64,000 bases of DNA from Bacillota bacterium (GCA_023415795.1 JAEZJG010000014.1:1-64000); one strand, 5' to 3'. Positions 15,620-24,788 are shown, counted from the first letter of the stretch. The notes: generated from the letters alone by a model not told the origin. Program-made: numbers and translations.

Positions 15620-16450
15620 ATGGCTATTAAGAAATACAAACCGACTTCACCGGGACGCCGCGGCATGACGGTTTCCGCTTTCGAGGAAATAACCTGCTCG
15701 ACGCCGGAAAAGTCTTTGCTGGAGCCCATTAAGAAGACGGCTGGCCGCAACGCGTTTGGCCGCATCACCGTTCGCCACAGAGGCGGCGGTGTGAAGAGAA
15801 AGTACCGCATCATCGATTTCAAGCGCAATAAGGATGGCATTCCGGCCACTGTTGCGACGATTGAATATGATCCGAACCGTACGGCGCACATCGCGCTGCT
15901 GCACTACGCGGACGGCGAGAAGCGCTACATACTGGCACCGTATGGCCTCAAAGTGGGCGATTCGGTCATGTCGGGTGAAGGCGCAGACATCAAGCCGGGC
16001 AACGCGCTTTGCATCAAGGACATCCCGCTGGGTACGCTGATTCACAACATCGAGCTGCACCCGGGCAAGGGCGGTCAGCTGGTGCGCAGTGCGGGTAACG
16101 CAGCTCAGCTGATGGCGAAGGAAGGCAGCTATGCACAGGTGCGTCTGCCCTCCGGTGAGGTGCGTATGGTGCTGATGAAGAACAAGGCGACGATCGGTCA
16201 GGTGGGCAACATCGACCAGGAAAACGTCAATATCGGTAAAGCGGGCCGCAAGCGTCACATGGGCTTCCGTCCCACCGTCCGTGGCTCTGTCATGAACCCG
16301 GTTGACCATCCGCACGGCGGCGGCGAAGGTAAAGCACCTATCGGTCGTCCGGGTCCGGTAACACCGTGGGGCAAGCCGGCTCTGGGTTATAAGACGAGAA
16401 AGACGAAGAACGCTTCCGACAAATATATCGTCCGCCGCCGGAACAAGTAA
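15620..16450 (+). CDS. rplB: 50S ribosomal protein L2
   Basis: Binds 23S rRNA domains and is needed for subunit joining and peptidyl transfer. Conserved blocks are TPGRRGMTV, VRHRGGGVKRKYRIIDF and the active loop MNPVDHPHGGGEGKAPIG with the key His. It is full length at 276 residues. Confidence 0.99.
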   Translation: MAIKKYKPTSPGRRGMTVSAFEEITCSTPEKSLLEPIKKTAGRNAFGRITVRHRGGGVKRKYRIIDFKRNKDGIPATVATIEYDPNRTAHIALLHYADGEKRYILAPYGLKVGDSVMSGEGADIKPGNALCIKDIPLGTLIHNIELHPGKGGQLVRSAGNAAQLMAKEGSYAQVRLPSGEVRMVLMKNKATIGQVGNIDQENVNIGKAGRKRHMGFRPTVRGSVMNPVDHPHGGGEGKAPIGRPGPVTPWGKPALGYKTRKTKNASDKYIVRRRNK

Positions 16451-16479
16451 GCGGCAAATCGTTTAAGGAGAAGTGGAAA

Positions 16480-16758
16480 ATGAGCAGATCGGTTAAAAAG
16501 GGACCTTTCGTTTCCGAGAAGCTGCTGATCAAAGTGCAGCAGATGAACGAAAAGAACGAAAAGAAAGTACTCAAGACATGGTCCAGAGCGTCCACGATAT
16601 TTCCGGATATGGTGGGACACACACTGGCTGTGCACGATGGACGCAAGTTTGTGCCGGTATATATGACGGAAGACATGGTGGGACACAAGCTGGGTGAGTT
16701 CGCGCCGACGAGAACGTTCCGCGGTCACGCGGGCGACAAGAAGTCCGGCTCCAGATAA
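16480..16758 (+). CDS. rpsS: 30S ribosomal protein S19
   Basis: Head protein near the A site that contacts S13 and tRNA. It begins MSRSVKKGPFVSEKLL and keeps RASTIFPDMVGHTLAVHDG and the end GEFAPTRTFRGHAG. AAGGAG lies eight bases before the ATG. Confidence 0.99.
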   Translation: MSRSVKKGPFVSEKLLIKVQQMNEKNEKKVLKTWSRASTIFPDMVGHTLAVHDGRKFVPVYMTEDMVGHKLGEFAPTRTFRGHAGDKKSGSR

Positions 16759-16779
16759 CACCAGGGAGGATTAGAATAA

Positions 16780-17178
16780 ATGGCAACTCGTCAGAGAGAA
16801 AAAGCTGAAAAGCGAAATGAGCTAAAAGATAAGCGGCCGATGGCAAAAGCCAAATACGTCCGGATATCTGCCAGCAAGGTCAAGATTGTGATTGACCTGA
16901 TTCGCGGCAAATCCGTTATCGAAGCGGGCGCGATACTGAAAGCCACTCCGAAGGCGGCCAGCCCCATCGTTGAGAAGGTGCTGAACTCCGCCATCGCTAA
17001 TGCCGAGAACAACAAAGGGCTGCTTCGCGACGATTTGATCGTGGCGGAAGTGTTTGCAGACCAGGGCCCCACGCTGCGGCGCTTTATGCCCAGAGCACAG
17101 GGCCGCGCAACACGTATCCGTAAGCGCACCAGCCACATCACCATCATACTCGGCAATGCTGTCAAGGAGGAATCTTAA
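16780..17178 (+). CDS. rplV: 50S ribosomal protein L22 with N-terminal extension
   Basis: Exit-tunnel protein whose beta-hairpin forms the macrolide-sensitive constriction. The core starts at KAKYVRISASKVKIVIDLIRGK and the hairpin is in FMPRAQGRATRIRKRTSHITII. About 20 extra, highly charged residues (MATRQREKAEKRNELKDKRP) precede the usual start. The internal Met at residue 21 could be an alternative start but has no good ribosome site, while the first ATG has GGGAGG. The extension looks real and lineage-specific. Confidence 0.97.
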   Translation: MATRQREKAEKRNELKDKRPMAKAKYVRISASKVKIVIDLIRGKSVIEAGAILKATPKAASPIVEKVLNSAIANAENNKGLLRDDLIVAEVFADQGPTLRRFMPRAQGRATRIRKRTSHITIILGNAVKEES

Positions 17179-17179
17179 T

Positions 17180-17875
17180 ATGGGTCAGAAAGTCAATCCT
17201 CATGGGATGCGCGTGGGCGTGATCAAGGACTGGAATGCACGCTGGTTTGCAAAAAAGAGTGATTTCGCCGCGAACATCAAGGAAGACAATGTGATCAGAA
17301 AGCAGCTCAAGAAGCAGCTCTATGCCGCCGGTATCTCCAAGATCGAAACGGAAAGAGCCGCTAACAGGCTGACAGTCAATATATTCACCGCAAAGCCGGG
17401 CATCGTGATCGGCAAGGGTGGACAGGGTGTGGAGATTCTCAAAGCCCAGCTGTCTAAGCAGACAGGCAAAGCTGTGGTTCTCAACATTATCGAGATCAAG
17501 CGTCCTGACATCGACGCACAGCTGGTTGCGGAGAATATCGCTTCTCAGCTGGAAAAGCGTATCTCGTTCCGCCGTGCTATGAAACAGTGCATCGGCCGTG
17601 CGATGAAGGGCGGAGCGCTCGGAATCAAGGCAATGTGTGCCGGACGTTTGGGCGGCGCTGAAATTGCCCGGAGTGAGAAGTATCACGATGGTTCGATTCC
17701 GCTGCAGACCATCCGCGCTGACATCGACTACGGATTTGCTGAAGCACACACGACTTATGGTCGTATCGGCTGCAAGGTCTGGATATACAAGGGCGAGATT
17801 TTGGGCAATCCCCTGCGGGATAAGTTCAAGACACCGGAAGGAGGCAGCAAAGATGTTAATGCCAAAAAGGGTTAA
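17180..17875 (+). CDS. rpsC: 30S ribosomal protein S3
   Basis: KH-domain protein at the mRNA entry channel. MGQKVNPHGMRVGVIKDW is the classical start; the KH GxxG loop is KPGIVIGKGGQGVE. The ATG follows the rplV stop by one base with AAGGAGG in front. The 3' end overlaps rplP by 23 bp, suggesting translational coupling. Confidence 0.99.
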   Translation: MGQKVNPHGMRVGVIKDWNARWFAKKSDFAANIKEDNVIRKQLKKQLYAAGISKIETERAANRLTVNIFTAKPGIVIGKGGQGVEILKAQLSKQTGKAVVLNIIEIKRPDIDAQLVAENIASQLEKRISFRRAMKQCIGRAMKGGALGIKAMCAGRLGGAEIARSEKYHDGSIPLQTIRADIDYGFAEAHTTYGRIGCKVWIYKGEILGNPLRDKFKTPEGGSKDVNAKKG

Positions 17876-18311
17876 GAGACGCAGAGTACACCGCGGTGTG
17901 ATAAAGGGTAAGGCCAACAAGGGCAATACTGTCACCTACGGCCAGTACGGGTTAGTCGCGCTGCAGCCGGCATGGATCAAGAGCAATCAGATCGAAGCCG
18001 CGCGTATTGCGATGACACGTTACATCAAAAGAGGCGGCCAGGTCTGGATCAAGATATTCCCGCATAAGCCGGTCACGGAAAAGCCAGCTGAAACCCGTAT
18101 GGGTTCCGGTAAAGGCTCGCCTGAGTATTGGGTAGCCGTTGTGAAGCCGGGTCGCGTGATGTTCGAAATCGCCGGTGTGTCCGAAGAAGTGGCAAAGGAA
18201 GCGCTCAGACTTGCGGCTCACAAGCTGCCAATCAAGTGCAAGGTTGTCATTAAGAAAGAAGAATCGGCTGAAGCCGTAGCAGAAACAGGTGGTGAGCAGG
18301 GTGAAAGCTAG
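17853..18311 (+). CDS. rplP: 50S ribosomal protein L16
   Basis: Organises the A-site and P-site tRNA elbow region. It starts MLMPKRVKRRRVHRGVIKG and contains GSGKGSPEYWVAVVKPGRVMFE. The C-terminus is lengthened by about 15 acidic and small residues (ESAEAVAETGGEQ). It overlaps rpsC and rpmC. Confidence 0.98.
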   Translation: MLMPKRVKRRRVHRGVIKGKANKGNTVTYGQYGLVALQPAWIKSNQIEAARIAMTRYIKRGGQVWIKIFPHKPVTEKPAETRMGSGKGSPEYWVAVVKPGRVMFEIAGVSEEVAKEALRLAAHKLPIKCKVVIKKEESAEAVAETGGEQGES

Positions 18312-18507
18312 TAAGCTGCATGAAATGTCGAACGATGAGCTGGCGGTTCAACTGAAGGATCTCAAACAGGAACTGTTCAACCTGCGTTTCCAGAATGCCA
18401 CAGGGCAGCTCGGAAACGTTATGGTGATACAGAACACCAAGAGAGATATCGCCAAGGTTAAGACGATAATAAGAGAGCGCGAACTTAAAAGCGCTGCGAA
18501 AGGCTAA
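18301..18507 (+). CDS. rpmC: 50S ribosomal protein L29
   Basis: Two-helix protein at the tunnel exit beside L23. The family core is QELFNLRFQNATGQLGN. The GTG giving MKASKLHEMSNDEL fits the family start; earlier in-frame GTG codons inside rplP would add four residues. It overlaps the end of rplP by 11 bp, so its translation is probably coupled. Confidence 0.95.
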   Translation: MKASKLHEMSNDELAVQLKDLKQELFNLRFQNATGQLGNVMVIQNTKRDIAKVKTIIRERELKSAAKG

Positions 18508-18518
18508 GGAGGGTGCTC

Positions 18519-18776
18519 ATGTCTGATAGAGGAATCCGCAAGTCGCGTGTCGGCATCGTCGTCAGCGACAAAATGGATAAGACGATCGTTGTGAAGATCG
18601 AGCGCAAGGCCAAGCATCCGCTTTATGGCAAGACCGTGAAGATCACGCAAAAGTATAAGGCGCACGACGAAGAGAACGTGGCCAAGGTGGGTGACAAGGT
18701 GCTGATCACCGAAACGCGCCCCCTGAGCAAGGACAAGAGATGGAGACTGACCGAGGTCGTGGAGGCCGCGAAGTAG
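18519..18776 (+). CDS. rpsQ: 30S ribosomal protein S17
   Basis: OB-fold 16S rRNA-binding protein. Core: GIVVSDKMDKTIVVKIERK and ETRPLSKDKRWRLTEVV. The ATG giving MSDRGIRKSRVG has GGAGG seven bases upstream; a GTG two codons earlier overlaps that site. Confidence 0.98.
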   Translation: MSDRGIRKSRVGIVVSDKMDKTIVVKIERKAKHPLYGKTVKITQKYKAHDEENVAKVGDKVLITETRPLSKDKRWRLTEVVEAAK

Positions 18777-18806
18777 TCACCAAAGTATATAGGGAGGCGT
18801 TAAGTT

Positions 18807-19175
18807 ATGATACAAGCCCAGACACGCCTGAAAGTGGCGGACAATTCTGGCGCCAAAGAGATAATGTGCATCAAGGTGCTCGGAGGCTCGAAAAGGGTTT
18901 CAGCTAACATCGGCGACGTGATCATCGCGTCGGTCAAGTCGGCTGCGCCCGGCGGCATTGTTAAGAAGAAAGATGTGGTTCGCGCGGTAGTGGTGCGCAG
19001 CGTTTACGGTGTGCGCCGCAAAGACGGCTCTTACATCCGTTTTGATGACAACGCAGCCGTGATCATCGACAATCAGAAACAGCCCAAGGGCACCCGTATA
19101 TTCGGACCCGTGGCTCGGGAATTGAGAGAGAATGAATACATGAAGATCGTCTCTCTGGCTCCCGAAGTGCTGTAG
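18807..19175 (+). CDS. rplN: 50S ribosomal protein L14
   Basis: Intersubunit-bridge protein and binding platform for the silencing factor RsfS. It starts MIQAQTRLKVADNSGAKEI and is 122 residues, the usual length. Strong GGGAGG site. Confidence 0.99.
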   Translation: MIQAQTRLKVADNSGAKEIMCIKVLGGSKRVSANIGDVIIASVKSAAPGGIVKKKDVVRAVVVRSVYGVRRKDGSYIRFDDNAAVIIDNQKQPKGTRIFGPVARELRENEYMKIVSLAPEVL

Positions 19176-19189
19176 GGAGGCGGATGGAT

Positions 19190-19513
19190 ATGGCGAAAAT
19201 GTATATCAAAAGAGACGACAAGGTCGTTGTGATATCCGGCAAGGACAAGGGCAAGAAGGGCAAGGTGCTTATCGCTGAGCCGTCTACTGGCCGGGTGGTG
19301 GTGGAGAAGGTCAATATGGTCTCCAAGCACGAGAAGCCCAAGGGCCAGGGCAAGCCGGGCGGTATTGTGCATCAGGAAGCGCCGATATTTGCGAGCAAGG
19401 TCATGCTTGTCTGCGGTAAATGCGGCCGGCCCACGCGCATCGCATTTAAGCTTTTGGAAAACAAGAGCAAGGTTCGCGTGTGCAAGAAGTGCGGCGAAAC
19501 CTTTGACAAGTAA
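19190..19513 (+). CDS. rplX: 50S ribosomal protein L24
   Basis: Assembly-initiating protein with a KOW motif (KVVVISGKDKGKKGKVL). The C-terminal half carries four Cys in CGKCG and CKKCG, so this copy probably binds zinc. The second ATG (MAKMYIKRDD) is preferred, nine bases after GGAGG; the first ATG six bases earlier is too close to the site. Confidence 0.96.
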   Translation: MAKMYIKRDDKVVVISGKDKGKKGKVLIAEPSTGRVVVEKVNMVSKHEKPKGQGKPGGIVHQEAPIFASKVMLVCGKCGRPTRIAFKLLENKSKVRVCKKCGETFDK

Positions 19514-19526
19514 GGAGGAGAGTTAA

Positions 19527-20066
19527 ATGCCCAGGTTAAAGGATACTTACAAGAGCGAAGTGATTCCTGCGCTGATGAGCAAGTTTGGTTATAAAAACGT
19601 GATGCAGGCGCCTAAGCTCGAAAAGATAGTCATCAACATGGGTCTTGGCGACACGAAGGACAACCCGAAGGGTCTGGACGCCGCCGTGGCTGATCTTGCG
19701 ATCATCGCAGGCCAAAAGCCGGTGGTGACCAAGGCAAAAAAGAGCGTTGCAAACTTCAAGGTGCGCGAAGGCATGAAGATCGGCACGAAGGTGACGCTCC
19801 GTGGAACCCGCATGTACGAGTTCGCTGACAGGCTGATGAACATCGTCCTGCCGCGTGTGAGAGACTTCAGAGGCATTTCGCCCACGTCGTTTGACGGCCG
19901 CGGAAACTTCTCGATGGGTCTTAAGGAACAGCTGGTGTTTCCGGAAATCGTCTATGACAATGTGGATAAGATCCGCGGCATGGACATTGTGATGGTGACG
20001 ACGGCGCAGACGGACGAGGAAGCCAGAGAGCTGCTGACGCTGCTCGGCATGCCTTTCAAGCGTTAA
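19527..20066 (+). CDS. rplE: 50S ribosomal protein L5
   Basis: Binds 5S rRNA and touches the P-site tRNA. Blocks: KIVINMGLGDTKDNPK, QKPVVTKAKKSVANFKVREG and RGMDIVMVTTAQTDEEARELL. 179 residues, complete. Confidence 0.99.
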   Translation: MPRLKDTYKSEVIPALMSKFGYKNVMQAPKLEKIVINMGLGDTKDNPKGLDAAVADLAIIAGQKPVVTKAKKSVANFKVREGMKIGTKVTLRGTRMYEFADRLMNIVLPRVRDFRGISPTSFDGRGNFSMGLKEQLVFPEIVYDNVDKIRGMDIVMVTTAQTDEEARELLTLLGMPFKR

Positions 20067-20078
20067 GGAGGAAACAAC

Positions 20079-20264
20079 GTGGCTAAGAAATCGATGATAA
20101 ACAAACAGCAGAAAGGCTCGAAATTTTCCACGAGAAACTACACGCGCTGCAGCATTTGCGGACGTCCGCATTCGGTACTGCGCAAGTACGGCGTCTGCCG
20201 TATCTGTTTCCGGGAGCTTGCTTACAAGGGTGAAATTCCCGGTGTAAGAAAAGCGAGCTGGTAA
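20079..20264 (+). CDS. rpsZ: 30S ribosomal protein S14, zinc type
   Basis: The short 61-residue zinc form of S14, with two CxxC pairs in CSICGRPH and CRICFREL. GTG start, AAGGAGG upstream. Together with zinc-type L24 and Cys-bearing S4 this indicates a zinc-rich ribosome with no visible zinc-free paralogues in the window. Confidence 0.99.
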   Translation: MAKKSMINKQQKGSKFSTRNYTRCSICGRPHSVLRKYGVCRICFRELAYKGEIPGVRKASW

Positions 20265-20299
20265 GCTTTTGTGTTCGATAATACAAGGAGGTAATTTAA

Positions 20300-20698
20300 A
20301 TGCCTGTAACTGATCCTGTGGCGGATATGCTCACACGTATCCGTAATGCGATAGGAGCCAAGCACGAGGTGATTGATATGCCAGCTTCGGGTACGAAGAA
20401 GGCGATTGCCGGTATATTGCTTAAAGAAGGCTTCATCAAAGGGTATGAATATAAAGAAGAAGGCCCGCAGGGAGTCATTCGCATCACGCTCAAATACGGC
20501 GAGAAGGATTCGTCCATTATCAACGGCTTGAAGAAGATCAGCAAGCCGGGCCTTAGGGTGTATGCGGGCAAGGATGAGCTTCCCAAAGTTTTGGGTGGGC
20601 TGGGAATTGCCATCATATCCACATCCAAGGGCGTCATGACGGATCGTGATGCCAGGCAGCTGGGCGTCGGCGGCGAAGTCATCGCCTACGTGTGGTAG
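20300..20698 (+). CDS. rpsH: 30S ribosomal protein S8
   Basis: Binds 16S helix 21 and, in other bacteria, represses spc-operon translation. It starts MPVTDPVADMLTRIRNA and ends with STSKGVMTDRDARQLGVGGEVIAYVW. Complete. Confidence 0.99.
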   Translation: MPVTDPVADMLTRIRNAIGAKHEVIDMPASGTKKAIAGILLKEGFIKGYEYKEEGPQGVIRITLKYGEKDSSIINGLKKISKPGLRVYAGKDELPKVLGGLGIAIISTSKGVMTDRDARQLGVGGEVIAYVW

Positions 20699-20734
20699 CC
20701 TAAAGAGAATCACGCGATTGCGGAGGAGATAAAA

Positions 20735-21271
20735 ATGTCGAGAATCGGTAAACTGCCCATCACGCTTCCCAAGGGCGTCACCGTGACGGTGGAGGAAGAC
20801 GTGGTTCGGGTAAAAAGCAGCAAGGGCGAGCTGGCTGAGCGCATTCCGACCGAGGTGCAGGTGGAAGTGGAAGAGGGCGTCATGTATGTGAAGCGCGGTG
20901 CTGACGATAAGCGCAGCCGGGCAATGCACGGCCTGTCTCGAGCACTGATCGCCAATATGGTGACTGGCCTGACCGACGGTTTCACAAAGACGCTCGAAAT
21001 CATCGGCGTTGGTTACCGCGTTCAGAAGAGCGGCAACAAGATCGTCATCAACGTTGGATATTCGCATCCGGTTGAAGTGTTCGAAACGGACACCATCAAG
21101 CTGGAAGTCGAGGGTACCACTGTCATCAAGGTGTCCGGCGTGTCTAAGCAGGCTGTGGGACAGTTTGCGGCCAACATACGCGACATTCGTCCGCCGGAAC
21201 CCTACAAGGGCAAAGGCATACGTTACAAGGGCGAAAATGTGCTGCGTAAAGTCGGCAAGACCGGAATGTAG
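20735..21271 (+). CDS. rplF: 50S ribosomal protein L6
   Basis: Sits near the factor-binding centre. It starts MSRIGKLPITLPKGVTV; the C-terminal repeat ends PPEPYKGKGIRYKGENVLRK, a conserved stretch. Complete at 178 residues. Confidence 0.99.
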   Translation: MSRIGKLPITLPKGVTVTVEEDVVRVKSSKGELAERIPTEVQVEVEEGVMYVKRGADDKRSRAMHGLSRALIANMVTGLTDGFTKTLEIIGVGYRVQKSGNKIVINVGYSHPVEVFETDTIKLEVEGTTVIKVSGVSKQAVGQFAANIRDIRPPEPYKGKGIRYKGENVLRKVGKTGM

Positions 21272-21285
21272 AGAGGTGGCCTAAA

Positions 21286-21654
21286 GTGATAACGAAGCAA
21301 GACAAAAATGCGATCAGAAAAGATCGGCACATAAGAGTGCGAAACAAGATTGCCGGCACGGCGCAAAGACCGCGGCTGAATGTTTTTCGCAGCACCAATC
21401 ACATCTACGCTCAGCTCATCGACGATGTGGCGGGCGTGACGCTGGTTTCTGCGTCTACGCTGAACGCGGATGTTAAGAAAGAAGTTGAAGGCAAGACCAA
21501 GCAGGAGGCAGCTAAGGCTGTTGGTCTCGCTGTCGGAAGACAGGCGCTGGCTAAGGGCATTGAGCAGGCGGTGTTTGACCGCGGCGGCTACCTGTATATG
21601 GGTAGGGTTCAGCAGTTGGCAGACGGCGCCAGAGAAGCCGGTCTGAAGTTTTAG
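21286..21654 (+). CDS. rplR: 50S ribosomal protein L18
   Basis: 5S rRNA-binding protein. Blocks: RHIRVRNKIAGTAQRPRLNVFRS and FDRGGYLYMGRVQQLADGAREAGL. GTG start with GAGAGG upstream. Complete. Confidence 0.98.
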   Translation: MITKQDKNAIRKDRHIRVRNKIAGTAQRPRLNVFRSTNHIYAQLIDDVAGVTLVSASTLNADVKKEVEGKTKQEAAKAVGLAVGRQALAKGIEQAVFDRGGYLYMGRVQQLADGAREAGLKF

Positions 21655-21671
21655 TAAGGAGGTTTTGTCTG

Positions 21672-22238
21672 GTGCAGAGAAACGATACGTTTAAAAATGA
21701 CAGAAAAGGCGACAAAGGCGGACCGCGCGGCGGACGTAAAAACTTCAAGCGGGACGACGAGCCGCAGGAGTTTAAAGAAAAGCTGGTTTACGTAAACCGC
21801 GTTGCCAAGGTTGTCAAGGGTGGCCGTAACTTCCGCTTCACAGCGCTGGTTGTGGTCGGGGACGAGAAGGGTCGCGTTGGCGCCGGCCTTGGAAAAGCGG
21901 CGGAAATTCCGGACGCGATTTCCAAAGCGGTTCAGAAGGCGAAGCGCAGCTTGATCGAGGTTCCGTTGGTAGGTACCACGATTCCGCACGAAGTTATCGG
22001 CATGTTCGGCCGTGGCCGCGTGCTGCTGATGCCGGCAAACGAAGGTACCGGCGTTATCGCGGGTGGCCCCGCGCGTGCGGTGCTGGAGCTGGCGGGCGTG
22101 AAGGACATCAAGACCAAGTCTCAGGGTTCCAATACGCCGGTTAATTGCGTGAAAGCAACGATAGAAGGACTGAAAGCGCTCAAGACAGCTGAGCAGTATG
22201 CACGGCTGCGCGGAATCAGCGTCGATCAGTTAAAGTAA
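21672..22238 (+). CDS. rpsE: 30S ribosomal protein S5 with basic N-terminal extension
   Basis: Fidelity protein at the mRNA channel. The core begins near EKLVYVNRVAKVVKGGRNFRF and contains GKAAEIPDAISKAVQKAK. The first 35 residues are a Gly/Arg/Lys/Asp-rich extension, longer than in most S5. GTG start with AGGAGG eight bases upstream. Confidence 0.98.
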   Translation: MQRNDTFKNDRKGDKGGPRGGRKNFKRDDEPQEFKEKLVYVNRVAKVVKGGRNFRFTALVVVGDEKGRVGAGLGKAAEIPDAISKAVQKAKRSLIEVPLVGTTIPHEVIGMFGRGRVLLMPANEGTGVIAGGPARAVLELAGVKDIKTKSQGSNTPVNCVKATIEGLKALKTAEQYARLRGISVDQLK

Positions 22239-22248
22239 GGAGGGCATC

Positions 22249-22428
22249 ATGGCCAAGATTAAGATACAGCTAGTGAAGAGCCCGATCGGTTACGCTAAGG
22301 ATCAGAAAGCGACTGTTGTGGCACTGGGTTTGAAGAAAATGAACTCGGTGGCAGAGCATGAGGATAATGACTGCATCCGCGGTATGATCAACAAAGTATC
22401 GCACCTGGTTAAGGTGCTGGAAGCTTAA
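22249..22428 (+). CDS. rpmD: 50S ribosomal protein L30
   Basis: Small 59-residue large-subunit protein read from the sequence: it starts MAKIKIQLVKSPIGYAKDQK and has GLKKMNSVAEHEDNDCIRGM, both typical of L30. GGAGGG lies six bases before the ATG. It fills the expected place between rpsE and rplO. Confidence 0.98.
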   Translation: MAKIKIQLVKSPIGYAKDQKATVVALGLKKMNSVAEHEDNDCIRGMINKVSHLVKVLEA

Positions 22429-22442
22429 AGGAGGGCAGGTCC

Positions 22443-22886
22443 GTGAGATTATTCGAATTAAAGCCGGCTCCTGGCTCTAAGAAGACCAAAAAGCGCGTTG
22501 GCCGCGGCGTGGGCTCCGGCATGGGCAAAACATCTACGCGTGGTCAGGGCGGTCAGTGGTCCAGAAGCGGCGGCGGTGTTCGCCCCGGTTTTGAAGGCGG
22601 TCAGATGCCGCTGTCGAGAAGACTCCCCAAGAGAGGCTTCACGAACATATTTGCAAAAGAGTACGCGACTGTTAACGTGAGCGATCTCAACGTGTTTGAG
22701 GACGGCACCGAAGTGACAGCGGAACTTTTGAAAGAAAACAGAATTATCAGAAAAACACTGGACGGTTTAAAGGTTTTGGGAAACGGTGAAATTACCAAAA
22801 AGCTGACCGTAAAAGCGGTCAAGTTTACCCAGACAGCGTCTGAAAAAATCGCTGCCGCGGGTGGAACCGCCGAGGTGATTGACTAA
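22443..22886 (+). CDS. rplO: 50S ribosomal protein L15
   Basis: Late-assembly protein with a Gly-rich N-terminus: KRVGRGVGSGMGKTSTRGQ. GTG start; GGAGGG upstream. The stop codon shares one base with the secY start, a tight coupling often seen at this junction. Confidence 0.98.
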   Translation: MRLFELKPAPGSKKTKKRVGRGVGSGMGKTSTRGQGGQWSRSGGGVRPGFEGGQMPLSRRLPKRGFTNIFAKEYATVNVSDLNVFEDGTEVTAELLKENRIIRKTLDGLKVLGNGEITKKLTVKAVKFTQTASEKIAAAGGTAEVID

Positions 22887-24148
22887 TGTTTAGTACGCTC
22901 CGAAACGCATGGAAGGTTGCGGATATCCGCAAGAAGATGCTCTACACGGTGATGATGCTGCTCGTCTATCGTATCGGCGCGCACGTACCCGTGCCGGGCG
23001 TGGATGTAAACGAAGTGGCCAAACTGGTCAGCGGCAACATGCTCGGGCAGTATATAGACCTCTTCTCCGGTGGCGGACTTACCAAGTTCTCCATTCTGGC
23101 ATTGGGTATCGTACCGTATATCACGGGTTCGATCATCATGAACCTTCTGACGATGGCGTTGCCGCCGTTGGAGCGTTTATCGAAGGAAGGCCCTGAGGGC
23201 CGCAAAAAGATTGCCTCGATCACACGCTATGTCGGTGTGGCGTTGGGTTTGATTCAGGCGATTGGCACTTTGGTCACCTTCGGTCCGACGGTGCTGCTGG
23301 ATACCGGATCACCGCTCATACTGAACCAGATTACTATTGTACTTTGCTTGACAGCAGGTACTGCGCTCATCATGTGGATCGGCGAGCATATCACCGAGAA
23401 CGGCGTGGGCAACGGCGTGTCGCTGTTGATCTTTGTCAGCATCATCTCGCGCTTCCCGCAGACGGTTATCTCGGCCACGAAGACGGCGGCAATGAATAAC
23501 GCCTGGCTGGAGCTGGTCGTTGTGTTAATTGCGGCGATTGTGATTTTGGTGGGTATCACGTTCATAGATATGGGCGAGCGTCGTGTGCCGGTGCAGTACG
23601 CAAAGCGTGTGGTAGGCCGCAAAATTTATGGCGGTCAGTCTACGCACATCCCGATGAAGATCAACCAATCGGGCGTATTGCCGCTGATATTTGCGATGAC
23701 GTTGGTACAGTTCCCGCTCATCATCATGAGTTTTACGTCTGCAGAGTCGCAAGCGGGTTATAATGCCTGGATGGGCACAGACAAGCCGCTGTATCTGATA
23801 CTGTACGCGCTGCTGATATTCTTCTTCACGTTCTTCTACTCGCAGGTGACGTTCAACCCGATTGACGTTTCCAAAAACCTGCAGCAGAACGGTGGATTTA
23901 TCCCGGGTATCCGTGCGGGCAAACCGACTTCGGAATATCTGCAGAAGATACTGGTGCGTGTGACGCTGTTTGGCGCGATATTCCTTGCGCTTGTGGCCAC
24001 GGTACCGACTGCGTTTACAGCTTTGACTGACTTCAATTCAGCGTTTGGCGCAACGAGCCTGTTGATTATGGTGAGTGTGTCCCTGGAAACGACGAGACAG
24101 CTGGAGTCGCACCTGATGATGCGGCACTATAAAGGGTTTTTGAAATAG
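22886..24148 (+). CDS. secY: Protein translocase subunit SecY
   Basis: Central channel of the Sec translocon. Ten membrane helices; the N-terminus FSTLRNAWKVADIRKKML, the plug region (SGGGLTKFSILALGIVPYI) and the C5 cytoplasmic loop (NGGFIPGIRAGKPTSEYLQK) that binds SecA and ribosomes are all recognisable. 420 residues, complete. All secreted and lipoprotein products of this window depend on it. Confidence 0.99.
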   Translation: MFSTLRNAWKVADIRKKMLYTVMMLLVYRIGAHVPVPGVDVNEVAKLVSGNMLGQYIDLFSGGGLTKFSILALGIVPYITGSIIMNLLTMALPPLERLSKEGPEGRKKIASITRYVGVALGLIQAIGTLVTFGPTVLLDTGSPLILNQITIVLCLTAGTALIMWIGEHITENGVGNGVSLLIFVSIISRFPQTVISATKTAAMNNAWLELVVVLIAAIVILVGITFIDMGERRVPVQYAKRVVGRKIYGGQSTHIPMKINQSGVLPLIFAMTLVQFPLIIMSFTSAESQAGYNAWMGTDKPLYLILYALLIFFFTFFYSQVTFNPIDVSKNLQQNGGFIPGIRAGKPTSEYLQKILVRVTLFGAIFLALVATVPTAFTALTDFNSAFGATSLLIMVSVSLETTRQLESHLMMRHYKGFLK

Positions 24149-24158
24149 AGGTTTTGCC

Positions 24159-24788
24159 ATGAGATTAATGTTTGTCGGACCGCCGGGTGCCGGAAAAGGA
24201 ACTCAGGCGGTAAGGATTGCGGCGAAGTACGGCATCCCTCATATTTCCACCGGCGATATGCTGCGTGAAGAGATGAGGAATGGAACGACGCTGGGGCAGC
24301 AGGCCAAAGCGTTTATCGAAGCCGGGGAGCTGGTTCCCGACGACGTGATTATCGGGATGGTAAAGGAGCGCGTGAGCCGCCCGGATGCGCAAAAAGGATT
24401 TCTGCTGGACGGATTTCCGCGCACAAGGGAGCAGGCCGAGGCGCTTGGCAAGATTGAGACGCTGGATGCGGTCGTCAATATCAATGTACCGGATGAAAAG
24501 CTGGTGCATCGTATATGCGGACGACGCGTGTGCCGGGAATGCGGCGCGACCTATCATGAGTCGATGCTGGAAAACCTGCACCAGTGCCCCAAGTGTGGCA
24601 GCGAGCTGTATGTGCGGGATGACGACAAGGAAGATATCGTCCGTCAGCGCATCAGCGTGTATAAGCAAAAGACGCAGCCGCTGATAGAGTATTATACTGA
24701 AAAGGGTTTGCTGCATGATGTGGTGGGCTCAGGCGGTATAGACGATATCACGGAAGCGATCATCGCTGTACTGGATGATGTAAAATGA
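24159..24788 (+). CDS. adk: Adenylate kinase, zinc-lid type
   Basis: Catalyses ATP + AMP = 2 ADP. P-loop GPPGAGKGTQ near residue 7; the AMP-binding DGFPRT motif near residue 85. The lid carries CRECGATYH and CPKCGSEL, four Cys that bind structural zinc as in other Gram-positive enzymes. It follows secY by 10 bp and overlaps map by 4 bp. Confidence 0.99.
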   Translation: MRLMFVGPPGAGKGTQAVRIAAKYGIPHISTGDMLREEMRNGTTLGQQAKAFIEAGELVPDDVIIGMVKERVSRPDAQKGFLLDGFPRTREQAEALGKIETLDAVVNINVPDEKLVHRICGRRVCRECGATYHESMLENLHQCPKCGSELYVRDDDKEDIVRQRISVYKQKTQPLIEYYTEKGLLHDVVGSGGIDDITEAIIAVLDDVK